Positions 17,087-25,556 of a stretch of DNA of 31,341 bases are shown here, piece by piece. Position 1 is the first letter of the stretch, and every line of letters starts with the position of its first letter. Position numbers and translations under genes: made by a program. Source of the DNA: Caldilineaceae bacterium. GTDB taxonomy: Bacteria > Chloroflexota > Anaerolineae > Caldilineales > Caldilineaceae. The DNA is taken from NCBI GenBank assembly GCA_019637645.1, contig JAHBVH010000093.1, forward strand, positions 1-31,341, read 5' to 3'. The notes below the pieces were generated by a model that worked only from the letters and a program-made list of their open reading frames with translations, did not search any database and had not been told where the DNA came from.

Positions 17087-18745
17087 CTATCGCCCAATGA
17101 TACCCGAAAGCGGAATAAAGCCAATAATCAGGGTTCCTTTGGGTGCGTAACTACGGGGAGATTGGACTTCGATATAGCCACCTAACATGGCCGCGCGTTC
17201 GCGCATGTTGAGCAGGCCAAAGCTGCCCCGCTCTTCATAATTGCTTGAAACACTTGCCAGATCAAAGCCCATCCCATCGTCTTCTACTTCAAAGCGTAGA
17301 TGCTCGGCATTGGTGTGGACCCGGATCCACACATTGCGGGCGCGGGCATGTTTGCGGATATTATTCATCGCTTCTTGAATAATGCTAAAAATGATACTTG
17401 CGCCTTGGAGATTGATTTCAAAGCTCAGCGTTGATGCATCCAAATGGATCTGACAATCCATCGACGCTTGTAATTGGCGGTGGTAGGCATGTAAAGCCGG
17501 AATGAGTCCGCGGCTCTCCAAAATAATGGGGCGTAATTCAAAGAGCAAAGTGCGCACTTCGCGATTTGCTTGCTTGGCATACTCCTCAATGCGGTGGAGT
17601 TCGGTAGCCAGTTTTTCCATTTTGCCCTTATCCAACAGTTGGCGCGCCAGATCCAAATTCATAATGATCAGGCTCAACATTTGGGCCGTATTATCATGGA
17701 GTTCCCGTGCCAATTGATTGCGCACTTCTTCTTGCGCTTTGATGATCCGCTCTTGCTCTTGCCGTAAATTCTCGTAGAGTTGGGCATTTTCCAGCGCAAT
17801 GGCAATCTGTTGCCCCATGGTGGTCAACCACTCAGCGTCACCGGGCGTAAAGCCTTCTTCGCCCTCTTTATTGAGCACCTCGAGGACACCCACCGTATGG
17901 TCGTGGATACGCAAAGGGACACAGACAATATTCTTCGTGGAGAAGCCGGTCGATGCATCAACGGTAGAGTTAAATAATTTGCTCTGCTGGGCGTTGTTAA
18001 CAACGAGCGGCTGACCATGGGTCGCCACCCAGCCTACCACCCCATGGCTGATCGGAATCCGCTTTTCTTCCAATGCCTGAGCAGCCGCGCCCTTCGCCAC
18101 CATAAAGACTAATTCGCGTTGCTTGGTGTCAATACTAAAAAGAGTAGCCGCTTGGGCTTGTAAGATCGAAGCGGCCATTTCCGTGGTTTGGTGAAAGACG
18201 GTTTTGAGATCCAATGTGCTCGTAATCGCCTGCGAGATCTGATAGAGTAAATGGATCTGGTCTAGCTGTTTGCGCGTGGCATGAAGATGTTGGGCGCGCA
18301 GACCATGAATAGCCAAAAAATGAATCGCTTCGGTCAATTCGTCTGTATTGACGAGATCTGCACTACATTCGTGGGTAAAGAGAAAGGTGATTGTGCCGCG
18401 CAACACTTGTTCCACGACCAGATATACCTGCAAAGCACGGTCACCCTGTTCATCGGTCTCATCAACGAGCGACCAAGCAGTGGCTGTTCCACTCCATTCG
18501 GTCAACGCGGCCTGCTCCCAGCCATCAAAAAATGTCAGTAAATTGGGCGACAAATCGCCAAGGCGAATCACGGTCGAGGGAATAAGGGGATCAGCATCGA
18601 CTAAGCGCAGACTAAGGGCTTTGGGCGACAGCGTGACACAAAGCCGCTCGGCCACTTGTTGCCAATATTCTTGCAAGCGGTATTCATCCAGCAACTGGTT
18701 AAGCTGTGTCAAATGAGTGAAAAGAGTCGATAAATTGGCTGCCAC
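17087..18745 (-). CDS. GAF-domain sensor histidine kinase (NarL/DegS type)
   Basis: 552 residues, no membrane segments, so a cytosolic sensor. The first 150 residues are helical and unassigned. A GAF domain spans about 185-330, with the segment VPLRIHDHTVGVLEVLNKEG near its end. A coiled linker leads to the HisKA_3 dimerisation helix with the phospho-acceptor H350 in LARELHDNTAQMLS. The C-terminus is an HATPase domain: N-box EAMNNIRKHA, VEDDGMGFD and SFGLLNMRERAAMLGG. The GTG start is supported by GAGAGG 6 nt upstream. The HisKA_3 class pairs with LuxR/NarL-type response regulators; none is adjacent, so its partner lies elsewhere. The signal bound by the GAF domain is not predictable. Confidence 0.93.
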   Translation of the reverse strand: MAANLSTLFTHLTQLNQLLDEYRLQEYWQQVAERLCVTLSPKALSLRLVDADPLIPSTVIRLGDLSPNLLTFFDGWEQAALTEWSGTATAWSLVDETDEQGDRALQVYLVVEQVLRGTITFLFTHECSADLVNTDELTEAIHFLAIHGLRAQHLHATRKQLDQIHLLYQISQAITSTLDLKTVFHQTTEMAASILQAQAATLFSIDTKQRELVFMVAKGAAAQALEEKRIPISHGVVGWVATHGQPLVVNNAQQSKLFNSTVDASTGFSTKNIVCVPLRIHDHTVGVLEVLNKEGEEGFTPGDAEWLTTMGQQIAIALENAQLYENLRQEQERIIKAQEEVRNQLARELHDNTAQMLSLIIMNLDLARQLLDKGKMEKLATELHRIEEYAKQANREVRTLLFELRPIILESRGLIPALHAYHRQLQASMDCQIHLDASTLSFEINLQGASIIFSIIQEAMNNIRKHARARNVWIRVHTNAEHLRFEVEDDGMGFDLASVSSNYEERGSFGLLNMRERAAMLGGYIEVQSPRSYAPKGTLIIGFIPLSGIIGR

Positions 18746-19071
18746 TGGATACCTCTCTTAGCCACGCTATGCATGGAAGCATACTCATGCATCTATGATA
18801 CGACAATTATACTATGATTCTGTTAATGCACAACTTACAGGCCGATTAAGCTTCCAAATCGAACAGTCAGGTTCGCCAAGCGTTGTCTGTGGTTGCCTTC
18901 TATGATACGCCCCCTTCCATGATACGCTTTCGGGGAGCATTTATGCACGAACGCAGCCACGAGACCGTGCTAGTGGTCCGTTTCTAGCAACGGTAGCTAT
19001 CCAAAGAAGGTTCCTGAGGCAATACCAAGCCACACCCCACGGCATTGGTTGGTGAGGTGATAGGCACATTC
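18746..19071. other. Promoter region of the histidine kinase and non-coding spacer
   Basis: No gene was seen. The right part is unremarkable. The left part holds the kinase promoter and three copies of a decamer-like string: CTATGATACG at 18793-18802 and 18900-18909, and CATGATACG at 18918-18926. These may be binding sites. Confidence 0.5.
18806..18833 (-). promoter_or_regulatory. Promoter of the histidine kinase gene
   Basis: On the minus strand, TTGTGC (18828-18833), a 16-nt spacer and a perfect TATAAT (18806-18811), about 60 nt upstream of the GTG start. Confidence 0.6.
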
Positions 19072-19115
19072 ATAAAAAATAGGTCATGGTGATTCAAGAA
19101 TCACCATGACCTATT
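19072..19115 (-). terminator. Rho-independent terminator of recA
   Basis: Arms 19098-19115 and 19078-19095 are exact 18-bp reverse complements with a minimal loop. On the minus strand the stem is followed by a run of T (the A-run at 19074-19079). It lies 55 nt past the recA stop. Confidence 0.92.
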
Positions 19116-19170
19116 AATAACAGGTGTTAGAGGATAACTGTAAACTAAGTTTTAATTAGTCTGCATAGGA

Positions 19171-20295
19171 TTAAGCAGCATCGTCAAAAGCTGCACTATC
19201 CTCTTCGCGGGCGGTGCTGCGGGTTGCTCCTTCTTCAGCACCCTCGCGCTGGGCAAAGTTAATGGCTAGCCCAGCATTATTGCGGATCTGGACTTCGATT
19301 TCGGCAGCTAACTCGGCATTCTCATCCAAGAAAGCCTTGGCATTTTCACGCCCTTGGCCCAAGCGCATCTCGCCGTAGTTATAGAAACTCCCACGTTTGG
19401 AGACAATATCCAACGAAACGCCGAGATCGAGCAGATCGCCCATGGTGCTGATCCCTTCGTTGTACATAATATCAAATTCAGCGACTTTAAAAGGCGGCGC
19501 GACTTTGTTCTTCCGAATGGTGACGCGGGTGCGATTGCCGATGACATCACTGCCCTGCTTGATCGATTCGATCCGGCGAATGTCCATGCGTACGCTGGCA
19601 TAGAAGCGAAGCGCCATACCACCGGTGGTGGTTTCTGGATTGCCAAACATGACACCAATCTTTTGGCGCAGTTGATTGGTAAAGATCACACAGGTGCCAC
19701 TGGATTTCACCGCGCCGGTAAGTTTGCGCAGCGCTTGGCTCATTAAACGCGCCTGCAAACCAACATGGCTATCGCCCATGTCCCCTTCGATTTCAGCACG
19801 CGGCACCAAAGCCGCTACACTGTCAATGACGACCACATCCATCGCGCCAGAACGCACCAATGCTTCGGCAATCTCCAACGCTTGCTCACCCGTATCCGGT
19901 TGGCTGACATAGAGATTATTTACATCCACCCCAATTTTGGTGGCATAGACCGGGTCAAGGGCATGCTCTACATCAATAAAACCACAGATACCGCCATGCT
20001 TTTGCGCTTCGGCAATAATGTGGAGACAAACCGTGGTCTTCCCAGAGCTTTCTGGACCATAGATTTCAATGACACGCCCCCGTGGCACGCCACCAATCCC
20101 CAGCGCAATATCTAGGCTCAAACTACCGGTCGGAATCGCTTCTACGGTTAACTTGGTGGCTTCGCCAAGCTTCATGACGACACCATCGCCAAATTTCTTA
20201 TGTAGATTGGCTAGAGTCGTTTCTAATGCTTTCGCCTTACCAGTATCACCTACTGGTTCAACTACCGCTACCGAAGATTTTGTTTTGGCTGCCAT
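19171..20295 (-). CDS. recA: Recombinase RecA
   Basis: 374 residues, normal length. RecA forms ATP-dependent filaments on single-stranded DNA, drives strand exchange and triggers LexA self-cleavage. Walker A is GPESSGKTT (80-88). The Walker B region [12 protein letters not shown], the loop-1 region [19 protein letters not shown] and loop-2 region [20 protein letters not shown] are all intact. The C-terminal tail is acidic ([11 protein letters not shown]), as in other RecA proteins, where it tempers activity. ATG 20295 has GAGGG just upstream. It is a single-gene unit with its own strong promoter and terminator. No intein or frameshift. Confidence 0.99.
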   Translation of the reverse strand: MAAKTKSSVAVVEPVGDTGKAKALETTLANLHKKFGDGVVMKLGEATKLTVEAIPTGSLSLDIALGIGGVPRGRVIEIYGPESSGKTTVCLHIIAEAQKHGGICGFIDVEHALDPVYATKIGVDVNNLYVSQPDTGEQALEIAEALVRSGAMDVVVIDSVAALVPRAEIEGDMGDSHVGLQARLMSQALRKLTGAVKSSGTCVIFTNQLRQKIGVMFGNPETTTGGMALRFYASVRMDIRRIESIKQGSDVIGNRTRVTIRKNKVAPPFKVAEFDIMYNEGISTMGDLLDLGVSLDIVSKRGSFYNYGEMRLGQGRENAKAFLDENAELAAEIEVQIRNNAGLAINFAQREGAEEGATRSTAREEDSAAFDDAA

Positions 20296-20360
20296 AATTC
20301 CCTCTCAAGCTCTGATTGGTCTCGAAGCATTTTGCCTAAGACACGGTCATATAGTAACAC

Positions 20361-20389
20361 AGTATAGCTCACCTGTTCTATTTCGTCAA
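20361..20389 (-). promoter_or_regulatory. Strong recA promoter with LexA-like half-dyad in the spacer
   Basis: On the minus strand, TTGACG (20384-20389), a 17-nt spacer and TATACT (20361-20366). The spacer holds GAACAGGTGAGC (20367-20378), which resembles the Gram-positive/Chloroflexota LexA dyad GAAC-N4-GTTC in its left half only. Confidence 0.65.
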
Positions 20390-20487
20390 ATTGCCACAAG
20401 GTAAGCAAGCGTTTACCGTACGTGTGGCCGCAAACTGGCTTCTATCATTCAGTCCCTTACCCCATTGTGATTTTTTGCGCGACTTTT

Positions 20488-20517
20488 TTGTAGCGGTATA
20501 CCAAAAGCTGTTATAAT
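20488..20517 (+). promoter_or_regulatory. Possible promoter of the 119-aa gene
   Basis: TTGTAG (20488-20493), an 18-nt spacer and TATAAT (20512-20517), about 62 nt upstream of the GTG start. It is divergent from the recA promoter. Confidence 0.5.
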
Positions 20518-20579
20518 TTTAGCAGATTGACTTTCTGCCCGATCAACCTTATCTGACCGTTTGCTCAATTAGAGGAATC

Positions 20580-20939
20580 GTGCAAAGACGAAAATTAAAC
20601 CGAGCTTGGGAGACATTGCGGACGATGCCGATGCCAGCAATTGCATCTGACCGTCTGGTGGACTTGCATAACGACTTAACCGACTATGACACAACCGTTG
20701 CCAAACTGATGCGTGAGTTTCTGCGCGGTCATTCCATTAACAAAAATGATGCACGCATTGACGTTGAGTTAGAAGAGTCGCTACGCTCTTTTAAAACCGA
20801 ATCGCCTGCAGAGGTTGAATGTCGGCGGGAATTGCTACGCTACAAGCGCCGCATTGATGATGTGATTCGGGAGTTGCTACGGCTACTCAATCAAAATGGA
20901 CAAAGCAAAACAACAACTGAAGAATTAGATGAAGACTAA
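20580..20939 (+). CDS. Small charged helical protein of unknown function
   Basis: 119 residues, rich in Arg, Glu, Asp and Leu. The region 60-105 is strongly helical (VECRRELLRYKRRIDDVIRE) and may form a coiled coil; the C-terminus is polar and acidic (TTTEELDED). No signal peptide, membrane segment or cysteine cluster. I do not recognise a family. The GTG start is supported by AGAGGA four bases upstream, and the gene has a promoter and its own terminator, which together argue that it is real. It is divergent from recA, sharing a 280-nt promoter region. Confidence 0.75.
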   Translation: MQRRKLNRAWETLRTMPMPAIASDRLVDLHNDLTDYDTTVAKLMREFLRGHSINKNDARIDVELEESLRSFKTESPAEVECRRELLRYKRRIDDVIRELLRLLNQNGQSKTTTEELDED

Positions 20940-20942
20940 AGG

Positions 20943-20984
20943 AGAGGCCGTCACGCTGGGTAACCAAAGGACGGCCTCTTTTTA
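20943..20984 (+). terminator. Rho-independent terminator between convergent genes
   Basis: Arms AGAGGCCGTC (20943-20952) and GACGGCCTCT (20970-20979) form a perfect 10-bp stem with a 17-nt loop and a T-run. It lies just after the 119-aa gene and touches the stop of the convergent acyltransferase gene. Confidence 0.9.
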
Positions 20985-21782
20985 TTCGATTTTGTTGCCG
21001 TTGATTACCAGCAAACCGGCCTGATTGCTAGAGCATTCCGCCTCGCCATTACGATAGGGTCCCCGGTTTTCCGGTGGGAAGAGAATGGCTACCCGTTGCA
21101 TCAGTTGCTCGGCTAGGCGATTCAGGCGATGACGCCGTTCATTTTTCTGAAGATGCGGCTCAATGGTCAACGGCCCAAAGGTTGGTCCAATCCGAATGGT
21201 CACCGGTGTACGGCGGCATTGCATCAGGTTGGGCAGGATCTTCTCTGTCCCCAGTAGCGCCACGGGCAGAATACGTGCTTGGCTTGCTAGCGCTAGATAC
21301 GCGGTTCCTGGCTCTGGATGAGTGAGTTGGGCGTCATCGCGCGAAATAAAACCATAGTTATTTTCAACAATCACCTCACCGCGTGCCCGCCGTTCGGCAT
21401 AGCGCGGGTCGATCCCGCCTTCGGGGAAAATGGCGACAGCCTGCCCCTGTTTCAGCCGGGCAATCGCCGCGCTGAGCGCCTTGCGATCAACTTGACCACG
21501 CCAAATGGGAATGCCATGAAAGGCGTGCATAAACATCCGCACAAACCAGAAGCGCTGCGATTCACTGGCGACCAAAAAAGCGGGCTGAAAGGGTAGGCAA
21601 AGGGTCAAAAGTGGGGCATCAAACCAGCTGAAATGATTGGCGATCACGAGCAAAGGTCCCTCCTTGGGCACATGCTCAAGCCCATCAATTTTCAATTTGA
21701 GCAAGAGACGCGCCGCCATTCGCCCAAAGAGCAATAAGGACCACCCTATAATAAAGTTGGAAATTCCCTTCACCGGCTGCAT
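20982..21782 (-). CDS. plsC: 1-acylglycerol-3-phosphate acyltransferase family protein
   Basis: Membrane-associated acyltransferase that adds the second acyl chain to lysophosphatidate, or a related acyl acceptor. 266 residues. The four acyltransferase blocks are present: NHFSWFD with H50 and D55 (block I, the HX4D catalytic pair), GIPIWR at 90-95 (block II), FPEGG at 119-123 (block III) and ILPVALLGTE (block IV). One hydrophobic segment at 8-25 can anchor it. The start at 21782 has GGAG 6 nt upstream. The C-terminus beyond block IV is about 80 residues with no known motif. Substrate specificity cannot be told, so the gene symbol is by family. Confidence 0.88.
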   Translation of the reverse strand: MQPVKGISNFIIGWSLLLFGRMAARLLLKLKIDGLEHVPKEGPLLVIANHFSWFDAPLLTLCLPFQPAFLVASESQRFWFVRMFMHAFHGIPIWRGQVDRKALSAAIARLKQGQAVAIFPEGGIDPRYAERRARGEVIVENNYGFISRDDAQLTHPEPGTAYLALASQARILPVALLGTEKILPNLMQCRRTPVTIRIGPTFGPLTIEPHLQKNERRHRLNRLAEQLMQRVAILFPPENRGPYRNGEAECSSNQAGLLVINGNKIE

Positions 21783-22269
21783 AGATTCTCCACTAGATTA
21801 AACTAGCGCTTTTTATTTTTGCCTTTTTCCGACCGATAGCTTTGGCTAGGCCATTCTGTCCCCACCCATTATACACCCATCAGTCATTGGCTACCTAGCG
21901 ATTATGCAGAAATAGCGATTTCATGCGTCAAAAGTTGTGCAAGTTAACGATAGAAGAAGGTTTTTCTTTTTCTGTAAGATAGTCAGTACTACCTTTTGCG
22001 CGGTAGATGTACAATTTGTGCGCTTGATCACAAGCAAGAGCAGAAGGTGCGACAGTACAGGTTGTCTGGGTACAACCTGCCACGCTACACGCAGTCAGCT
22101 TTATGCAAAAATTTCATAATGACTTCTGTCAATCCAAACTGTGCCTACTGGTGTTGCCTAACGCCACCGCGGTCACACGCGCCAAAGATTGCGGAAAGGT
22201 GCAAACCGATTGGGACGTATGGGTGCGCCTATAGGATTGGGAGAAGTGAGCAAAGGTTGGGAGAAACCA
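21783..22269. other. Intergenic region without a convincing gene
   Basis: Several overlapping plus-strand ORFs occur but they change frame into the next gene and have odd composition. A TATAAT-like box on the minus strand (21868-21873) may serve the acyltransferase. An 8-bp stem, CAGGTTGT/ACAACCTG, lies at 22058-22065/22072-22079. Otherwise nothing was identified. Confidence 0.4.
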
Positions 22270-22677
22270 GTGTCTACCGTCTATTTGGCTGTGAATGGTA
22301 CCTTAATGCGCGATTTAGAGTTGAATCAAAATTTACTGAATGTGGGTGCGACATTTGTCCGCGAGGCAACCACGGAGGCAGCCTATCGGCTTTGGTCGAT
22401 TGGCGATCGGCACCCCGCAATGATGCGCTTCAAAGAAGGTGGCCGCACCATTGCTTTGGAGATTTGGGTCCTACCAGCAACGGCGGTTGCTACCATCCTC
22501 CAACAAGAGCCACCTGGTCTCTGCATTGGTAAGATTACGCTGGCCGACGGTGAAAGTTTACTGGGCGTGTTAGGCGAGGCTTATCTCTGTGAAGGAGGAG
22601 AGGAAATTACCGAATGGGGTGGCTGGCGTGCCTATATGGCCAGCAAAACACGCGAAACCATAGCTAGCCAGCCTTAG
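22270..22677 (+). CDS. Allophanate-hydrolase C-terminal-domain-like protein (gamma-glutamylcyclotransferase fold)
   Basis: 135 residues. It carries VYLAVNGTLMRDLELNQNLL, GATFVREA, YRLWSIGDRHPAMMRF, GRTIALEIWVLP, PPGLCIGKI and EITEWGGWRAYMAS. These are the conserved blocks of the domain at the C-terminus of AtzF-type allophanate hydrolase, also found as a stand-alone allophanate-hydrolase-related protein. GTG 22270 is chosen because GGGAG sits 6 nt upstream and relatives begin a few residues before VYLAVNGT; ATG 22219 and GTG 22246 are alternatives. It precedes the BMP transporter operon by 215 nt. In AtzF this domain acts on an intermediate of allophanate breakdown; here the amidase part is absent, so the exact reaction is open. 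Confidence 0.82.
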   Translation: MSTVYLAVNGTLMRDLELNQNLLNVGATFVREATTEAAYRLWSIGDRHPAMMRFKEGGRTIALEIWVLPATAVATILQQEPPGLCIGKITLADGESLLGVLGEAYLCEGGEEITEWGGWRAYMASKTRETIASQP

Positions 22678-22690
22678 CTTTACCCCATTT

Positions 22691-22721
22691 TGTATACAAT
22701 AATCGGTAACACTTTCGTATA
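22691..22721 (+). promoter_or_regulatory. Regulatory repeat 1, TTGTATACAA-type site
   Basis: A 31-bp unit beginning TGTATACAA and ending CTTTCGTATA, matched in both ends and in spacing by 22840-22870. With the preceding T it contains the perfect palindrome TTGTATACAA, of the form bound by GntR-superfamily repressors. Located 14 nt after the stop of the allophanate-related gene. Confidence 0.6.
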
Positions 22722-22771
22722 ACTCCTATGCATACAAAGGAGGCGTCACCCCAAGAGACAACTAGCCCATC

Positions 22772-22793
22772 CGCTTGGTTAGCTAGCCAAGCG
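22772..22793. repeat. Near-perfect 22-bp palindrome between the two regulatory repeats
   Basis: CGCTTGG and CCAAGCG flank TTAGCTAG; only one symmetric pair (T/G) breaks the dyad. It may be an operator or a hairpin ending the upstream transcript. Confidence 0.6.
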
Positions 22794-22839
22794 ATAACAA
22801 CCACATAAGGCAGCGTAGCCTACTATATGTCAACCACTC

Positions 22840-22870
22840 TGTATACAAAGGGTAATCACGCTTTCGTATA
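22840..22870 (+). promoter_or_regulatory. Regulatory repeat 2, just upstream of the transporter operon
   Basis: Second copy of the 31-bp unit (same first nine and last nine or ten bases, same length). It ends 21 nt before the ATPase ATG, close enough to overlap a promoter or its start site. A third partial element, CATACAAAGG, lies near 22731-22740. Confidence 0.6.
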
Positions 22871-22891
22871 TACCAGGTAGGAACAAAACGT

Positions 22892-24427
22892 ATGGCAACT
22901 GAACAGGCAACTCCGCTCTTAGAAACCCGTGGGCTAACCAAAAAGTTTGGTGACTTTGTCGCCAACCAGGGCATCGATCTAGCCGTCTATGCCGGTGAAG
23001 TCCACGCCGTATTAGGGGAAAACGGGGCTGGCAAGAGCACCCTGATGAAATCGCTCTATGGCTTTCACCAGCCAAGCGCCGGCGAGATCTGGCTCAAAGG
23101 AGAAAAGGTTACCATTCCCTCACCCCAAGCAGGCCGTCATCTGGGCATTGGGATGGTTTTTCAGAATTTCACCCTCGTTCCGGCGATGACAGCCCTGGAA
23201 AATATCGCGCTCTTCTTGCCTGATATGCGCCAACAGCTAGACTACGCAGGCATTGAAAAGCGCATGCAAGCGTTGACCGCCCGCTACGCTCTACAAGTAG
23301 ATCTCCGTCGCCGCGTTGGCACATTGGCCATCGGTGAACGGCAGCGGCTAGAGATCGTCAAAGTGCTATTAAGCGGCGCACGCATTTTGATCTTCGACGA
23401 GCCGACCAGTGTACTGACCCCTCAAGAGGTCGAAAGCTTCTTTCAAGTCATCCAGCGCTTAAAAGCAGATGGCTATGCGATTTTGTTTATCACCCATAAA
23501 CTGCCCGAGGTGATGGCCATTGCCGACCGCATTACGGTGCTGCGGCAAGGGGCAGTCGCGGGCCGCATGCGCTGTGCCGACGCAACGCCAGCCAGCATTG
23601 TCCAGATGATGCTGGGCAAAGCACCGCCGAAACCCGCCGAACGCAGTGGAGCAGGGACAAGCAATGACGCGGGTCGCCGCGCCTTGGTGGAGTTGCGCGC
23701 GGTCTCCATTCCGCCCCAACAAGGTGGTGTGCCACTGAGCGCAATTGACTTCCAACTTTTTGCCGGTGAAATTGTGGGAGTTGCCGGTGTTTCCGGCAGT
23801 GGCCAACGGGAATTGGGCGATGTGATTCTGGGCTTGCTGCCGCACCGCACAGGCGAGCGCTGGCTCGACGGCCAAACGGCCACCGCGTGGTCACCAGCAC
23901 GGGTACGCCGTCATGGCGTGGCGTGCATTCCCGAAGATGCGCTCCAAATGGGCGCGATCCGAGGCATGACTGTTGCCGAAAATATGATCTTGGGCGAGCA
24001 ACGTAACTATAGCTGGCTAGGTGGCCTGATCATGAATTGGGGCAAGGTCCGCGCGGCCGCCGCCGAAGGGCTAAGCCAAGTCTTTGCCGCTAAAGCCCCT
24101 CGCCTAGAAGTCCTGGTCGAAACGCTTTCGGGTGGCAATCTACAACGGGTGGTCATCGCGCGCGAGGTGGGACGGCAGCCCCAGATTTTGCTGGCCTACT
24201 ACCCGGCCCGCGGCCTTGATATTGCCAACGCCGAGGCCATGCGTCAACTGCTGCTGCGCTGCCAGGGCGAAGGCGCGGGGGTGTTGCTCTTTTCGGAAGA
24301 TATGGAAGAGTTGTTTACCCTGAGTGATCGGCTGATTGTACTCTACCAGGGTCAGATTGTCGGCCATTTACGCCGCGACGAATTCGATGCCCATCGTGTG
24401 GGTCATTTAATGACAGGTGGACAATAA
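22892..24427 (+). CDS. ABC transporter ATPase with two nucleotide-binding domains (BMP/nucleoside type)
   Basis: 511 residues, the double ATPase of the nucleoside/BMP-type importer. The first domain is intact: Walker A GENGAGKST (42-50), Q-loop in VFQNFTL, signature region LAIGERQRLEI, Walker B ILIFDEPTSVL with D169-E170, and H-loop ITHK. The second is degenerate, as usual for this family: GVSGSGQREL replaces Walker A, LSGGNLQRVVIARE is a good signature, but the Walker B region reads ILLAYYPARGLD without the acidic pair. So probably one productive ATP site. The ATG is preceded by GTAGGA. It overlaps or abuts the first permease gene, and two copies of a 31-bp element lie in its leader. Confidence 0.94.
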   Translation: MATEQATPLLETRGLTKKFGDFVANQGIDLAVYAGEVHAVLGENGAGKSTLMKSLYGFHQPSAGEIWLKGEKVTIPSPQAGRHLGIGMVFQNFTLVPAMTALENIALFLPDMRQQLDYAGIEKRMQALTARYALQVDLRRRVGTLAIGERQRLEIVKVLLSGARILIFDEPTSVLTPQEVESFFQVIQRLKADGYAILFITHKLPEVMAIADRITVLRQGAVAGRMRCADATPASIVQMMLGKAPPKPAERSGAGTSNDAGRRALVELRAVSIPPQQGGVPLSAIDFQLFAGEIVGVAGVSGSGQRELGDVILGLLPHRTGERWLDGQTATAWSPARVRRHGVACIPEDALQMGAIRGMTVAENMILGEQRNYSWLGGLIMNWGKVRAAAAEGLSQVFAAKAPRLEVLVETLSGGNLQRVVIAREVGRQPQILLAYYPARGLDIANAEAMRQLLLRCQGEGAGVLLFSEDMEELFTLSDRLIVLYQGQIVGHLRRDEFDAHRVGHLMTGGQ

Positions 24428-24428
24428 T

Positions 24429-25490
24429 ATGGCAACGCAACAGAGTATCGCGCTTCCAAACAAAGTTGAGCAGAAGGGGATGGCCTTTTTACTCCCTCTT
24501 GTGCGGCCCGTCTTGATTGGGCTGACCGCCCTCGTCTGTTTCGCAATCGTCCTCTTACTCTTTGGCAAAAATCCGATCCAAGCCTATAGCGATATCTTCC
24601 GCAACACCCTCGGCAGCCAATACGCCATCTCCGAAGTGTTGGTCAAGATGATCCCCCTCTTGGTTTGCGCCTTGGCGGTTCTACTACCGGCGCGATTGGG
24701 GCTAGTCAATGTGGGTGGCGAAGGTCAGATCTACCTTGGCGCTTGGTTAGCCACTTGGGGTGCTTTGTCGTTGGGCGATCTCCCCCGGCCCCTGGCCTTG
24801 ACAGCCGTCCTTGCTTTGGGCTTTATCGGGGGCGGCTTATGGGCCGCGATTCCGGCCTTCTTGCGGGCCAAAGGGTGGCTGAATGAGGTTATTTCGACAT
24901 TGTTGCTCAACTATGTGGCTATTCAGTTTGTCAACTACTTTATTTATGGTGCCTGGCGCGATCCAGAAAGCGCCAACTTTCCCCAAACCGTTCGCTTTGC
25001 CGATATCTATCGGCTCCCCCAATGGGGCACCACGCGTGTGCATCTGATCTTGCTCCTCGGCTTGCTGGCCGTCGCGATCCTCTTTTTGGTCTTGCGCTAC
25101 ACCAGTTGGGGCTATGCCATGCGCGCGATTGGTGGCAACCCCGAAGCCTCGCTCCGCCATGGCTTTCCCATCACACGCTACTTGATCCTCAGTATGGTCA
25201 TTGCGGGTGGCTTGGCCGGGCTGGCCGGTGTGGGTGAAGTGATGGCTGTGCAGGGACGGTTGCGGCCCGCCTTTTCCCCAGGCTACGGCTATATCGGCTT
25301 TTTGATCAGCTGGTTGGCCGGCCATAGCCCAATCGGCGCGGTCGGCATGGCCTTTCTGCTGGCGATCATTGCGCTAGGCGGAGATACCTTGCAGATCACA
25401 CAGAATGTCCCTTTTTCGACCGTCAACGTGCTCATGGCGTTAATTCTCTTTATCGTCTTAGGGAATTTCTTCCGTGCCAAGAAAGCCTAA
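24429..25490 (+). CDS. ABC transporter permease 1 (BMP/nucleoside type)
   Basis: 353 residues from ATG 24429, two bases after the ATPase stop; GGTGG is the likely ribosome site. A GTG at 24417 would overlap the ATPase gene and is less likely. The protein has eight or more hydrophobic helices. The segments VNVGGEGQIYLGA and WLNEVISTLLLNYVA match the branched-chain-amino-acid/sugar permease superfamily in its nucleoside branch, where GGEGQ is a hallmark. It forms the membrane channel with permease 2. Confidence 0.93.
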   Translation: MATQQSIALPNKVEQKGMAFLLPLVRPVLIGLTALVCFAIVLLLFGKNPIQAYSDIFRNTLGSQYAISEVLVKMIPLLVCALAVLLPARLGLVNVGGEGQIYLGAWLATWGALSLGDLPRPLALTAVLALGFIGGGLWAAIPAFLRAKGWLNEVISTLLLNYVAIQFVNYFIYGAWRDPESANFPQTVRFADIYRLPQWGTTRVHLILLLGLLAVAILFLVLRYTSWGYAMRAIGGNPEASLRHGFPITRYLILSMVIAGGLAGLAGVGEVMAVQGRLRPAFSPGYGYIGFLISWLAGHSPIGAVGMAFLLAIIALGGDTLQITQNVPFSTVNVLMALILFIVLGNFFRAKKA

Positions 25491-25556
25491 GGAGCGCGGC
25501 GGACAACGTCACGAGGCAATCGCAGAATAGCTGTGAATCAGCGAAAAGGAGCGCAT

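Noticed and set aside
21996..22532. 178-codon ORF overlapping the allophanate-related gene in another frame
   Set aside because: Cys- and Arg-rich without motifs, while the other frame has clear conserved blocks.
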